In this document: positions 23,214-33,571 of the stretch, one piece after another
Layout: every line of letters begins with the position of its first letter
Position numbering within the stretch: position 1 is the stretch's first letter
Source of the DNA: Aaosphaeria pasadenensis
Lineage: Eukaryota; Ascomycota; Dothideomycetes; Pleosporales
Direction: 5' to 3'
Assembly: GCA_022813625.1 (NCBI GenBank)
Contig: JAKLMB010000005.1
Location: forward strand, 372,001-436,000
Length of the DNA stretch: 64,000 nucleotides
Notes under the pieces: generated by a model
The model's database searches: none
The model's input: the letters and a program-made list of their open reading frames with translations, nothing else
Told to the model about the DNA's origin: nothing
Program-made: the position numbers and the translations under genes

Positions 23214-24056
23214 TTAGAAAGCACGAGCATGGACACGGCTGCGGCGGACCTTCTTGGAGGAGGCCTCGGACTTCTCCTGGAGCCAGGCAATGAAGGTCTC
23301 GAGAGTGTACTCCTTCTCGGTGCTTCCACCGTTGCCGCTGCCCTGGGTGGGAGCTGGGGTGGCGGGAGCAGAGGAGACGGGGGTCTCGACGGCGACGGAG
23401 GTAGGGGCGGCGGTGGCGGATGGGGCGCTGGTTGGGGAGGGAGCAGCGGTGGTGGCAGGAGGAGCGGAGCCGGAGCCACCGCCGAGGGTGAAGTCGATGC
23501 AGGCCTCGTAGGTCTGGTCGATGGAGCGGGCGTCCCAGAACCACTGGATGACACAGTCACCAGCAGTGGAGCACTTGGAGCCAAGGTCGGAAGGCATGGT
23601 GATATCGAAGGAGGTTTGATCCGCAGGGATGGGAGCAGAGTTGGAAGCGTAGCTGTCCCAGCTGATGAGGGGCTGTCCAATGACGGTGTTGGAGCTGGTC
23701 TCAACGATGGAGACGTTGGCAGTACCGGTGTGGGGAGCACGGATCTCCACCTTCATGGGAATGACCTCGCCGGCAGTGTAGGACTGGACGTTGGCCTTGT
23801 TGTCATCGAGCTTGTAGCCCTTGCAGAGCCAGACGTTGCAGGCCTCGGCATTGAAGTCGGACTGGCCGTTGGTGACCTGGAGCTCGCCCTGGATGTTGCC
23901 ATAGTGGTCAGAGTTCTGGTTGTTGAACATCTGTTGACCGCAAGCCTTGGCCATGGCATCACCTGGCATACGGGGAGCGGGAGAGCTGATGTAACCATGT
24001 CCAGCGACGGTGGAGATGAGGCCGGCAAGGCTGAGAACGGCGGAGTAGGACTTCAT
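23214..24056 (-). CDS. Secreted copper-dependent lytic polysaccharide monooxygenase (AA16-like)
   Basis: Intronless, 280 aa. A signal peptide of 19 residues ends before HGYISSP, so the mature protein starts with the copper-binding His (residue 20), the hallmark of LPMOs. The second histidine is probably His109 in APHTG. QWFWDA (171-176) supplies the axial-side aromatics. Four Cys fall in KACGQQMFN, EACNVWLCKG and CSTAGDC, with one more in EACIDF. A Ser/Thr/Pro/Ala linker (about 192-245) leads to a conserved-looking tail EYTLETFIAWLQEK ending in a basic RVHARAF. The opening pattern resembles AA16 as I recall it; AA11 and AA13 fit less well. Codon choice is strongly biased to C/G in third positions, unlike its neighbours, which suggests high expression. 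Oxidative cleavage of cellulose or chitin is inferred. Confidence 0.85.
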   Translation of the reverse strand: MKSYSAVLSLAGLISTVAGHGYISSPAPRMPGDAMAKACGQQMFNNQNSDHYGNIQGELQVTNGQSDFNAEACNVWLCKGYKLDDNKANVQSYTAGEVIPMKVEIRAPHTGTANVSIVETSSNTVIGQPLISWDSYASNSAPIPADQTSFDITMPSDLGSKCSTAGDCVIQWFWDARSIDQTYEACIDFTLGGGSGSAPPATTAAPSPTSAPSATAAPTSVAVETPVSSAPATPAPTQGSGNGGSTEKEYTLETFIAWLQEKSEASSKKVRRSRVHARAF

Positions 24057-25100
24057 TGTGATTGAGGTTGTTGAGATTGGACTTGCAAAAGTAAGAGGTG
24101 TAGAGACCGGATGGAAGCCTAGCTTCGTTTGAAAGAGTGACTGGTAAAGAGTGTGGTAAAAAACAACGAATGGAAGGTCTCAGACCTGTTGCAAAATGAA
24201 GATGTTTGGAAAGGAGATGACTGCGATGAGATGAAGAGGAGAAATGAAGAAGAGTTGGACGAGTCTATATAGCTCTCCTGAACGAAAGCCTTACTGAATC
24301 CAAAGCCCACAACAACAATACGCTGTGGGTCATGTCATTAAACGTCTTGAAACGTGATGCCGCTGACTACAGCCTCAAACTTCGCTTCGATGCTTTGCCA
24401 TCCGAAATGGTGATAGAGGACCGGGATACGATCCATTACAAGAGAAAGCGTGGAACCATTCGAAGTGCTTGTTTTGATTAAACCACCAATGACAGACACT
24501 CCGACGTCGAACGATAAGTCAAGGGGTAGACGATAAGGCGAGATCCAGAGCGGGAGTCTCCATCGTAGCGGTAGACCGGCATTCTGGGAGGGAACTAACC
24601 CTTTATTGATACTGAAGCGACAATAGCGTCATGTTCAAAGCGCCGTGGACCTGGATTGAAACGGTCGGCGGTTGCGGTGGATGTTTCATGTTTATACAGG
24701 TCAATGCGAGACTGGTGGCGGAGACTTTTGTAGGATATAAGCGACCGTCCCAGACCCGGCATTCGATATTAAAGGAGGCTTGTTATGACAACATCACGAT
24801 TCAAGCAATCCAAGCAATAGGAAGAATTGGTGCAGGGACTTCAGAATCAATTCTAGAAGATGATAATGACAGAACGAAGGATGAAAAGTACTATTAGGTG
24901 AAGATGAAGATTGTTCGTTGGACGCCGCTAAGCCAGCCGTTTCCTGTCAAAAACTCCACGCTTACCCCGAACGAGACTGAAGCGTCATATCGGTTACAGA
25001 AACCGCCCAGAGTTCATTTCCACGGTCCATATCTTATTACTCGTGGGCTTCATCAGTTCGGGAAGAATTAAAATACAATCAAAGCCCTTCTATCATCGAT
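24057..25100. other. Intergenic region upstream of LPMO
   Basis: 1.04 kb. The left 220 bp look like the LPMO leader and promoter. An 88-codon open frame at 24631-24897 has no features and is not accepted as a gene. Confidence 0.55.
24265..24272 (-). promoter_or_regulatory. TATA-box candidate of the LPMO gene
   Basis: CTATATAG (self-complementary) lies 209 bp before the LPMO start codon, followed on the minus strand by a pyrimidine-rich leader. This layout is common for strongly expressed fungal genes. Confidence 0.45.
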
Positions 25101-26309
25101 TCATGACTCTTCTGCAACTCTCCATACCAACCTCTCGCCGCTGACCTCTTTTCGCCGCAACGTGTCCAACGCATTCTGTGCCCTTTCCAATAAGGTCTTC
25201 CCTTCGATAATTCTTTGGTTGTTTGGCCGGACTGCGCGCTCCTTAAGCATCGTATACATAATATCCGGCTGGAGATGATATTTGAAAAATTCGTTCTGGA
25301 AGATTATCAGCTCAGACAACCTCGTATTCTAGCGCCAATACTCACATCAGTATAAAAATGCGTCCGTACCCCCGTCACCTCGACTTCCTTGTTCCAATCT
25401 GCTGTTTTCGAGACATCCATCTCATATTCGGGATCTACGGTATCGCTTGAATCCCGCACGATGACCGGGAGCAGGACTGCCACCTTTGCACCCCTCTTTG
25501 CAATCTTTGATAGAGGTCGGATGCTCCCATCTTTGCTACCGATACAGTCAAAAATCAATGGGATGCCTGCACGGCTGCCAGTGGTAATCTGACTGCTCCC
25601 GGTGTTAAGAACGGAGGAGACCACGTGTTTGTCGTTGTAATCAAAGGTCCACTTCGCGCCCAGGGCATTCAGCTTTTGGTGGTGCTTCTTGCTGGCGACC
25701 GTTATGATGTTTGTGAATCCGTACCAGCGGAGGATTTGTATAGCAAATTGTCCAACCGAGGAACTTCCGCCCCAGATGATGATAGCAATGCTACAAGGTG
25801 TGGGTGCGTATCCTTCCGGTTTTGGCCACGGTAATTCAAGTTCCAAATGTTTAGTGAGTGCGTGAAAAGCAGTAACAAAGTTGTTCGGAAGTGTCACAGC
25901 CTCGGCTAGTGTGAATCCGTCAGGCAGCTGTCCCACGTCAATATTGAGATCTAGAATAGACAATGTCGTCTGAACATACCAGTGAGAACAACCATTCAGG
26001 AGCTGTGCAAAATTCTTGTTGAGCCTTTTCCTTCTGCTCTCGCCATGTGAAACCAAAAACTTTGTCTCCAACTTTCAATCGTTTAACACCTTCTCCAACC
26101 TCGACGACAGTTCCCGCTGCGGAGTCGCCTAGGACTTGGGGATGTGTCACTAGCAGTCCTCCATCATTTTGGTGAAGATCCAGTGGTGTTGAAGCAGTCC
26201 ATTCTACTCGCACGCGAATCTCATCGCCTTGTGGTGTGACAGTTGGTACTTGGATAATGGCTAAAGGCTTCTTGATGCCCACGGTTGCAACGGCAGAATG
26301 GGTTGCCAT
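25101..26309 (-). CDS. Medium-chain dehydrogenase/reductase (zinc-independent, enoyl/quinone reductase-like)
   Basis: Exons 25980-26309, 25346-25927 and 25101-25295 encode 368 aa. The N-terminal GroES-like domain contains HPQVLGDSAAGTVVEVGEGVKRLKVGDKVFGF; the nucleotide-binding domain carries WGGSSSVGQFAIQ followed by LGAKWTFDYND. Zinc-ligand Cys/His patterns of alcohol dehydrogenases are absent, so this is the zinc-free branch that uses NADPH to reduce activated double bonds or quinones and that includes trans-acting enoyl reductases of polyketide clusters. No polyketide synthase is nearby. Both introns (52 and 50 nt) are phase 0 with standard borders. No targeting signal. Confidence 0.9.
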
Positions 26310-27146
26310 AGTTCGAACAATATTCTAAAGTTATCCTATCCGCAGGAAAATGGCTAGGGAGAAGATATGGAGAGAGATGGTTGAAAAGGTAGGATAATGA
26401 TACAGTTCAACCTTTAGCTACGACCTTGTGACCGAAGTCTTTATATCATATGGACATTGAATCGAAAACTGGTTCCGTCTTACAAAGATTATGCCAACCA
26501 TTTTAAAGGCGCCCAATCCTCTCAAGATTTCTGCGCTAGCTAAGTTAGCCCTATTAGTACTAGCGCAATGGTACAGTAAGCAGACTACCCCAGATAGCGC
26601 TTTGCCTCGCAATACATCACCTTTGCCATTGGAGTACAACTCCTCCATCAAGGCGATCTTCTTGTCCGCTTTCACTATGCTAACTGGCTGCCGAACGCCT
26701 TCGTCGTCTCGAATTAGCGAGAGCTTACCCGCCAAGCAGTAGTCCAACATAGATGTGCAGAATCATGTCAAGTCGATCCGCAACATGGGTTTTGACTCAC
26801 AGACTTCCCACTCAAAATGCTCGTAAGCTGCATACTCGAGCGAATAGGCCCCTCTGACAAAATTATGTCATTGCTATTGTCATTACATTTTGCAACATTG
26901 TAGAAGCTCGTAGAATCGACAAATTCCTGAAATGACATGGAACGCCTTATCGGGATATTATTGGCCTCCCACGGAATACACACAAGCCAAGAGGCATGCC
27001 GCCCTTTCTGGCGCTAAAAACAAGTTGCATATTGATGAACCGTTCCCGCTGTTTATGAAAGTAGAAATGAAATTGCATTACAATCAGCTAGTTTTAGTAA
27101 CAGGTCCCGCGCAGAACTACAAGATGTGAGAGAGGGCCACCGGGAT
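26310..27146. other. Intergenic region with possible gene remnant
   Basis: 837 bp. On the minus strand, two open stretches (26768-26983 and 26418-26750) encode soluble-looking peptides without recognisable motifs. I found no splice that joins them well. They may be a decayed gene or chance. Confidence 0.4.
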
Positions 27147-27787
27147 CTAAGCGTACATCTCATAGGTTATACCATGCAGCGGATCCTTCAGCTCTGCGGA
27201 TTATCCATCAGTATGGCATATTATTAGAAAGCCACAGAAAAGTCTTACCGAACCAATTGAGACCAAAGTCCCGTTCACTACCTGGAGTCAACAAGAACTG
27301 TGCCGCCTCTCCCTTCACGCATGGCAGGCGTCCACCAAAGATGTTCACATCCCCTGATTTGGATACCTCAACCGTCGCCGCCCACCCGTCGATCTCCGGG
27401 TGCCGATTCCATGTATCTGCGTCTTTGTTCATGATGGGTCGCAATCGCAGTATGTCGAACAGGTACGGCGCTTCGCCCCAGATTGTCCAGGGAGCACCTC
27501 GCGTGGGTTCGGTATTGATATAGAAGCCGAGTTTGCATTCTGTAGCATTGTTGCTCGGTACGTCGAATGAGACCTCTGTGTAAATCTTTTGCAGTCAGCG
27601 TCTGAGAGGACCCATCAAGAGAGCTTCATACGTTATGATCAATGTAGACTTTCTTCTGTGTGTTCTGTGGTACATCGGCCTGGTATTTGCTCAGGGGTAC
27701 GATGAGAGAAGGTAGCCGCCTTTCTACCAGATCTTTGGCTGTGGCACTGATGCCAAAGGCTAAACTGGCAATGAAGAAGGTACGCAT
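27147..27787 (-). CDS. Small secreted protein, resembling But2-C-terminal-like ascomycete secreted proteins
   Basis: Exons 27632-27787, 27249-27573 and 27147-27193 encode 175 aa. The signal peptide is RTFFIASLAFGISATA, then KDLVERRLPSLIVPLSKY. The first splice gives IDHNVSFDVPSNNATECKLGF, the second NWFELKDPLHGITYEMYA; such an ending occurs in small secreted proteins annotated in fungi as ubiquitin-3-binding But2 C-terminal-like (from memory, so tentative). Only two cysteines are in the mature part. The 47-nt last exon was found by frame and by that ending. Likely a beta-rich extracellular protein; function unknown. Confidence 0.75.
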
Positions 27788-28950
27788 CTTCCGATTCGAA
27801 TTGATCGGACAAATGCTGTCGGTCCTGTTAATCGAAGATGGAAATAATCTGCAGGTCAACCTTTTGCTGGCTGTTCTTGCTATTTATGTGATATTTTCGA
27901 CGTGATTGTGCCTTGAATGCATTCTTCGACGTGGCGCAGATCGCTCCCTTACAGATACAACAGAACAACGTGTGTAGGGCATTAGCAGGGACAAATTTCA
28001 TATGGTAAAAACTGTTTGCCGGAACTATGTCATGTCGACGGGATTGACTCTATGTTGTTGTAACACAAATCACAAGTACCTCAAAGTACTCCGTTGGGCA
28101 AACACATGTCATGGAATCAATCGCATGTCCTCTGCCAGTGAGACACGTGCAGGAAGTTTTGTCAGTGCCAACTCGAACACAGAGACTGAAATATAGTAAC
28201 GTCAAAATAGCGTTAGGTCAAATATTCTCGTCCACTTGGGAGTTAAGTCTTCATTAGGGCCTGTCTTGTCCCTCGCGGTACGCTTGATACGTGGCATCTC
28301 AAATGCATAGGAAGACGGACCTGTATGACCATAAGAACATTTCGTGGCGACTGACCGGGCTTCTAGTATATGGCGAACAGGTTGTTGGTAACGCTCAACA
28401 TCCATTGAGAAGCATGACATATCCGTACCTGATTGAAAGCAGTTAAAACCACGCCTGCGAGAAATTATCACTTGCTTGCAGATACGATGGAAGATGTACC
28501 GAAGCACCGCAGACGGGAGATCAACATAATTCCCTGGAACAATGTATGCAGGCGCGGGAACACGCGGATAGGGCAAAAGTTGACTCAGTGGATACGAGAT
28601 GACTACAAGTACAGAGGGATCGCATGTCGGGCTGATCCCCGGGTAGTAATTCATGTCCGCAACAGTGTATTCGTGAGGTTTTATCACGAGTTAAGATTGT
28701 TTACTGGCTACAGTACATTCTTAACTTAGGTATAGAAAATACATGAAGCTATCAGGTGGCCAGTCCGACGTGCCAACCATCTGTACATACTTGTTGACTG
28801 CAAGTGCGTGGAGGAAGATGAATCGGACCTTCAATATTTCTTGGCAACTCGGACCTTGTCTAACGAATCACAACGCCGCTATTCCATCTTCATCTCCTTC
28901 ATCGCCACAGGAAACGCATGTACTCCTAGCTATGTAGCCGCTCTTGCGAA
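27788..28950. other. Intergenic region between divergent genes
   Basis: 1.16 kb between the starts of the secreted-protein gene and the radical SAM gene. A 161-codon minus frame (28202-28687) is open but lacks recognisable sequence, signal peptide or compositional support; I do not call it a gene. Confidence 0.45.
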
Positions 28951-30063
28951 ATGTCCTCCGTATCACTCACGAAACCCTTGAGGCGTCTGCGCTTCCCGCT
29001 AGTGCCATTCAATAAGCCGTATCGCGTATCCCAACGAAGCCTCCATCTTGCGCCGCCGTGGCTCCTTGATGATTACATCCCGCGCTACCACCTAATATCG
29101 TCTCTCGACGCGGCGAAGAAGCGATCGCTTGCCTACGCACACCTCCGCGAGTGTAATCTGTGTCCCCGGAAGTGTGGTGTGAATCGATATGAGAAATCGG
29201 GCATGTGTCTGGTTGGCGCACAAACTGTCAAGGTGAACACCATCGCACCGCATTTTGGAGAAGAACCATGCTTCCAAGGGCACAATGGGTCGGGCTCTGT
29301 CTTCTTCAGCGGTTGTAATCTGCGCTGCTCATTTTGCCAGAACTGGGATATCTCGCACCAGCTGAATGGCTTCGATCTCACACCCGAAGAGCTCGCAGAA
29401 TGGTACATGAAACTGCAGGAAGTGGGACGAGTCCACAATATCAACCTCGTTACACCCGAACACATCGTCCCTCAAGTCGTTCTATCCATTCTCCATGCTC
29501 GTGAGCTTGGCCTCCGACTGCCTATAATCTATAATACCTCCTCGTTTGACTCATTGGAAAGTCTGGAGTTGCTGGATGGACTGGTGGATATCTATCTTCC
29601 GGACTTCAAGGTCTGGACCGACAAGAGTAGTAAACGGTTGCTCAAGGCGGATAATTACACAGAGACCGCAATGGAAAGTATCAAGGCTATGCATGCGCAA
29701 GTAGGGGATCTTTGCTTTACTGGCGATGGTATCGCGAAGAAGGGTGTTCTTGTTAGACATCTGGTAATGCCGGGCATGGAGGAAGAGGGCAAACAGATCG
29801 TAAAATGGCTTGCAGAAAATGTAAGCAAGGATATCATGGTCCATATCATGGAGCAGTACTTCCCACGGGCGCATGTAGGAAAGCCACTTCGCGGCAAAAA
29901 GGCAGGTGTCGATGCGTCGTCAGACGCAACAGCGAAGGTAAGATATGAGGAGATAAATCGCCCTGTAGATCTAAGCGAAGTGGAATCCATTAAAAAGGCG
30001 GCCCAGGAAGCGGGCATCTGGCGCTTCGTTGAGGCAGCTAAGCACGGAGGGTTCAATATCTGA
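28951..30063 (+). CDS. Radical SAM enzyme, PflA-like, with possible mitochondrial presequence
   Basis: Intronless, 370 aa. The radical SAM cluster motif is SGCNLRCSFCQNW (Cys-x3-Cys-x2-Cys), which binds the 4Fe-4S cluster that cleaves S-adenosylmethionine. Before it lies the extra cysteine set ECNLCPRKCGVNR...GMC seen in the prokaryotic PflA-like / AMMECR1-MEMO-associated branch. YLPDFKVW, LVRHLVMPG and the final RF...AAKHGGF also fit. Residues 1-35 are Arg/Lys-rich, lack acids and include RRLRFPLVPFNK and RVSQRSLHL, suggesting import into mitochondria, where Fe-S clusters are made. Its substrate is unknown; no glycyl-radical enzyme is seen in the window. The family is mostly bacterial and archaeal, so an ancient transfer into fungi is possible. 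Confidence 0.9.
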   Translation: MSSVSLTKPLRRLRFPLVPFNKPYRVSQRSLHLAPPWLLDDYIPRYHLISSLDAAKKRSLAYAHLRECNLCPRKCGVNRYEKSGMCLVGAQTVKVNTIAPHFGEEPCFQGHNGSGSVFFSGCNLRCSFCQNWDISHQLNGFDLTPEELAEWYMKLQEVGRVHNINLVTPEHIVPQVVLSILHARELGLRLPIIYNTSSFDSLESLELLDGLVDIYLPDFKVWTDKSSKRLLKADNYTETAMESIKAMHAQVGDLCFTGDGIAKKGVLVRHLVMPGMEEEGKQIVKWLAENVSKDIMVHIMEQYFPRAHVGKPLRGKKAGVDASSDATAKVRYEEINRPVDLSEVESIKKAAQEAGIWRFVEAAKHGGFNI

Positions 30064-30242
30064 GGTTTGGTCTGATGTCGTGTTTACGCCATTTGCAAAG
30101 GACGGCAGGTACGTTCTTGCCCGCCGCGTATCACCTCATCCTTCACACATCCTCCCGATTGTGTATTCAACACACTTCCTGGCACATGGCGATCAAGTAA
30201 AACAGCATTCACATTGTCTCATCAGTACTTCAACGCGACCCC

Positions 30243-31229
30243 ATGGCAACGCCCGATTCGCATGCCATAGTGCGCAACGTTCAGGGGCTCAAGGACGAAC
30301 GTGACGAATGGGAGACCAAAGCCCTATTCTACAAGGCTGCCTTTGAGATGCAAAACAAGCAATTGCGAGAGGCTCTTGACATTTGTGTTGCCACTCAAGC
30401 CGAACTCCAGAATGAACGTCTGATACATGAACGAAATGGCTCGGTTGTGAACCGAAACATAAGTCACAACGCCATCGATTCTACTATCGTGCACTCGAAC
30501 CTCGAATCGTCGATCCAGTCCTCAATCGAGGACGATTTTGATTTCGACTGGGAATCCGCAAGTTCGTCTAACAGCACCTTCGATGATGTGAAGAATCTAG
30601 TATATAATGAAGGGTACGCGGCGGGATTAAGAGCGTTGGATCGTATACTCCCTGGTCCGTTAAGCCACGAATCTCGCGTCGAGGGTCTCTTGCTGAAGAG
30701 TGCTATGCTAAGGGTATCCGGCGGCACTCAGTGGCTTTATGATGCTCTTGCGCAGTGTAGCGAGGCTCTTGAGCTATGCTCTCGGATATCAGACCTGGCA
30801 ATATATCTCCCGAAGATTCAGTACCAGCGCGGTGTTTGTCTTTATCAGCTCGGTATGTTTAGCCAGGCACACGAGGCGTTTCAGGCCATCGAGGCCCAGA
30901 GCGAACTGCATGAGCAAGCAGTTCAATATTGCAAATCCTGCGACGAATCCGAGAGATCGCATGCGCGTAAGCGTAGATCTGCTTTTGAGGAGCATCGCAA
31001 CTACGCGGAAGGCGGCATTGCGTTCACGACAGAGAGCGGCACAACGGTGAGCAACGATTCACAAGAATCTGGATGGCTTTTCTCACACTCTGCTAGAAAC
31101 CCAAACAGCGTCGCTTTAGCCAGCCTATCATGTTCTGCTCCTCGCTCAAGCCCTCAAGAAATTCTCTACCTCATCGCTGGATGCTTTCCAAGACAGCTGA
31201 ATGACAGTGGCATTAGAGATTCCGTCTGA
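30243..31229 (+). CDS. Hypothetical protein with coiled coil and TPR-like helices
   Basis: Single open frame of 328 aa from the ATG at 30243, 180 bp after the radical SAM gene. Residues 12-62 are predicted coiled coil (LKDERDEWETKALFYKAAFEMQNKQL). An acidic patch EDDFDFDWES lies near residue 98. About residues 112-235 form helical pairs with TPR character (QRGVCLYQLGMFSQAHEAFQAIE). The last 80 residues are Ser-rich and less convincing; an unseen intron could change the C terminus. No catalytic motif and no signal peptide. Unrecognised family. Confidence 0.6.
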   Translation: MATPDSHAIVRNVQGLKDERDEWETKALFYKAAFEMQNKQLREALDICVATQAELQNERLIHERNGSVVNRNISHNAIDSTIVHSNLESSIQSSIEDDFDFDWESASSSNSTFDDVKNLVYNEGYAAGLRALDRILPGPLSHESRVEGLLLKSAMLRVSGGTQWLYDALAQCSEALELCSRISDLAIYLPKIQYQRGVCLYQLGMFSQAHEAFQAIEAQSELHEQAVQYCKSCDESERSHARKRRSAFEEHRNYAEGGIAFTTESGTTVSNDSQESGWLFSHSARNPNSVALASLSCSAPRSSPQEILYLIAGCFPRQLNDSGIRDSV

Positions 31230-31796
31230 CCTACCCCAAAGCGTACGAGGCCAAAAGTGCATCACGTGTGCTCTCGGGACAGAGACAGAGACAGACCAAG
31301 ATATTTGAAGATGTACTACATACCAATGACATGTTGTTTCATACGCCTTCCCCGCATTCCTTTGTTTTCCGACTTTGTCTCTCCGTTTTGTGATATGTAA
31401 TGTTACACGGGGTTTCTAGAACGCTACCGGAATCCATTCTCATGGAACAAAGATGCCACGACGCCCGATTTAAACATCAAAGACTGATTGAATCCATCGC
31501 TTGCATTCGTGCCATATCTCATTAAGTGTGAAAGCACACTTCAAAACTCGCAATTCACTGAGACTCCTACCTCCAGAGTTGATTTAGGAGTACGCCGCAC
31601 GTCGACTAGCGTCCATTACAATAGCAATAATGTAGGCATGAAATCAAATTCAACGCACGCCCAGGACTAACAGATTGCTCAGTTTTGTAACGGACCTAGA
31701 TGTACATCTACTGAGAAGACGCCGAATTTATCGACTATTACGGATGTTGACAAAATCGCACAGGATAGCTCACACATAGCCCATTTCTTTGGAAAA
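31230..31796. other. Intergenic region, nothing recognised
   Basis: 567 bp between two tandem plus-strand genes; 3' end of the first and promoter of the second. Confidence 0.55.
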
Positions 31797-33059
31797 ATGA
31801 CTAACCGCCTCGGTCCCGATCGTTTTGCCTTCTTGAATCGCACTGAAAATCCACGGAATGCTCAGTCTTCACCCAATCCGCTCAGCGAGGATATCAAAAG
31901 GCCATACCTGGGCTCGCGCCTTACGGATGATATGTTTCACGGAACGAGGAGACGAACTAATCATTCATGGGATCAACGGGATCGCGAGTCCCAGGGCTCA
32001 CCGCACGGTTCCCAGAGTAATCGATCAGCAAGCCAGTCAGACGGAGAGTCCGCAGATGCTATTGTGGAGTCGGGTCCTACTGAGTTGGAGAAGCCTCATG
32101 ACAACGCTATTGAGCCTCCAATGGAGGCGCCGAAGTCCTCGAGAGTATCTAGCCCCTCAGAAACACCTTTGAATGGTATTCGACCGTTGAAAATAAATCT
32201 CAATTCATCTGGCGGAGATATACAAAAGGAGTGCGCGATCGACAAACCGCGTGGATTCTATCACCATCCCAGCGAAGCTAGAGACATATCCCCACCGACG
32301 GACACCCCTCCCACAGATAATGCCGAATTGGTCATTGACGAAGCTGAAGAATGTGCCGCGGATTGTTTACAAGTTGATATCACTGGCTTGCATGCCGTTA
32401 TTTCTATTCATAATCAACCAATCCGATATCACACGCTATTCATTGCACTCTTGCGCTGCAAGGTGCTGGCACTTCCCACCAGATTCCCGATTCCTAAAGT
32501 CCGTTTTGAACGGATGCACACCGCGAGTCGGGACATCGCCCTACCAATTGCCCAGCATTTTGGTCACGAAGGATTACAAAGACGTTGCTGGTACTGGATT
32601 GGCCGCGCCGAAGCAGGTTTGGATAACTGGGAGGAGGCGCTTGCTGCATTTCACGAGGCAGCCAAGTTCTCTGCTGAAGCGGACACCCTAGGGTTGTATG
32701 ACGATGGAGATCTCGAACACTGGTCACGGCTTGCAGGCGATAGGGTTCAAAAGTCAGCAGAAACCAGACGACGAAACTCTCTTGGCTGTATAGAAAACCC
32801 AGCCGCGGGGAGGGAGGCAAGTCTCAGTGGCTTCGTATCTGATCGCGTCATGGGCTGGTCAATCGGTAAGGCATCTCCAAGTGGGAGCAAATTCACAGAA
32901 CGCGACAAGGAATATATTCTGTGCACACCAAGAGCAGTGGTAGAGTTCAACGAAGATGTCCCCGCATTTCAGGCGCAATTAGCAGAGAAGAAAGCATCGT
33001 TGATTGCTAGGAACACTTCATCTAGTCCGATACCCTTTGTTAGAGATAGAGAACCATAG
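31797..33059 (+). CDS. Hypothetical protein with disordered N terminus and TPR-like C-terminal helices
   Basis: Single open frame, 420 aa. Residues 1-180 are polar and Ser/Pro-rich, probably disordered. Residues of about 235-300 contain a TPR-like helical pair (RRCWYWIGRAEAGLDNWEEALAAFHEAAKFS). A short intron may lie near 32460-32500, where the frame reads through a hydrophobic stretch that fits less well, but I could not prove it. The C terminus is charged. The neighbour at 30243 also has TPR-like helices, so the two may be diverged relatives. Function unknown. Confidence 0.6.
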   Translation: MTNRLGPDRFAFLNRTENPRNAQSSPNPLSEDIKRPYLGSRLTDDMFHGTRRRTNHSWDQRDRESQGSPHGSQSNRSASQSDGESADAIVESGPTELEKPHDNAIEPPMEAPKSSRVSSPSETPLNGIRPLKINLNSSGGDIQKECAIDKPRGFYHHPSEARDISPPTDTPPTDNAELVIDEAEECAADCLQVDITGLHAVISIHNQPIRYHTLFIALLRCKVLALPTRFPIPKVRFERMHTASRDIALPIAQHFGHEGLQRRCWYWIGRAEAGLDNWEEALAAFHEAAKFSAEADTLGLYDDGDLEHWSRLAGDRVQKSAETRRRNSLGCIENPAAGREASLSGFVSDRVMGWSIGKASPSGSKFTERDKEYILCTPRAVVEFNEDVPAFQAQLAEKKASLIARNTSSSPIPFVRDREP

Positions 33060-33571
33060 CAGGATAATCGCACAGCCGGCATTTCAATTTGTGCAGGAGG
33101 CACAGTGAAGTCAAGCATGAACCCGAGATTAGCATCGGCACCATTTTCCCAACCCTAGAGTGATAAATCGTGGATGGATACGGTTGCCGTCCGGCTTTCG
33201 CAGGTGAAGGATAGTCATGACAATTATTACACTTAACAAAATTATTCTTCCCGAGCCGTGTTCTACAAGAATAACAAAGAGTTGCCCGTTCGCCAAAGGC
33301 AGCTATTATTGTCACAGTATCATTGTTCTATAGGCAACCTTTGTTTACTGTCCGTGTTGTTGACACTTCACAAAGACTCCGTGCTCATTCACTTCACTGT
33401 TTGTTAACAAAGCGACCTTCACTCGTCGCGCCATTTTTCGCTTATTTGTTTGCCTTGAGGTCTTCTGAGACTTTCAACCATAAGTTGTCTCTCATCTTCT
33501 ACTTTTCTCCCCACAATTCCTCACTCAAAAAATACGTATCCAATTGCTTGCAATTTTTCCCCAGCGAGACC
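33060..33571. other. Leader and promoter region of the 1,457-aa gene
   Basis: 512 bp. The following frame stays open upstream to 33323, but the 83 extra codons encode an unlikely sequence; a C/T-rich leader before the ATG at 33572 is the simpler reading. Confidence 0.55.

Noticed and set aside
23157..24065. 302-codon plus-strand frame opposite the LPMO
   Set aside because: Gly-rich shadow produced by the strong codon bias of the LPMO gene.
26932..27129. 65-codon plus-strand open frame
   Set aside because: Short, no motif, overlaps the possible decayed region on the other strand.
28202..28687. 161-codon minus-strand open frame
   Set aside because: Longer than most chance frames, but no motif, start context or splicing; not enough to call a gene.
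33323..33571. Upstream extension of the 1,457-aa protein by 83 codons
   Set aside because: The sequence looks like translated leader and puts an unlikely peptide before the first membrane segment; ATG 33572 has better context.
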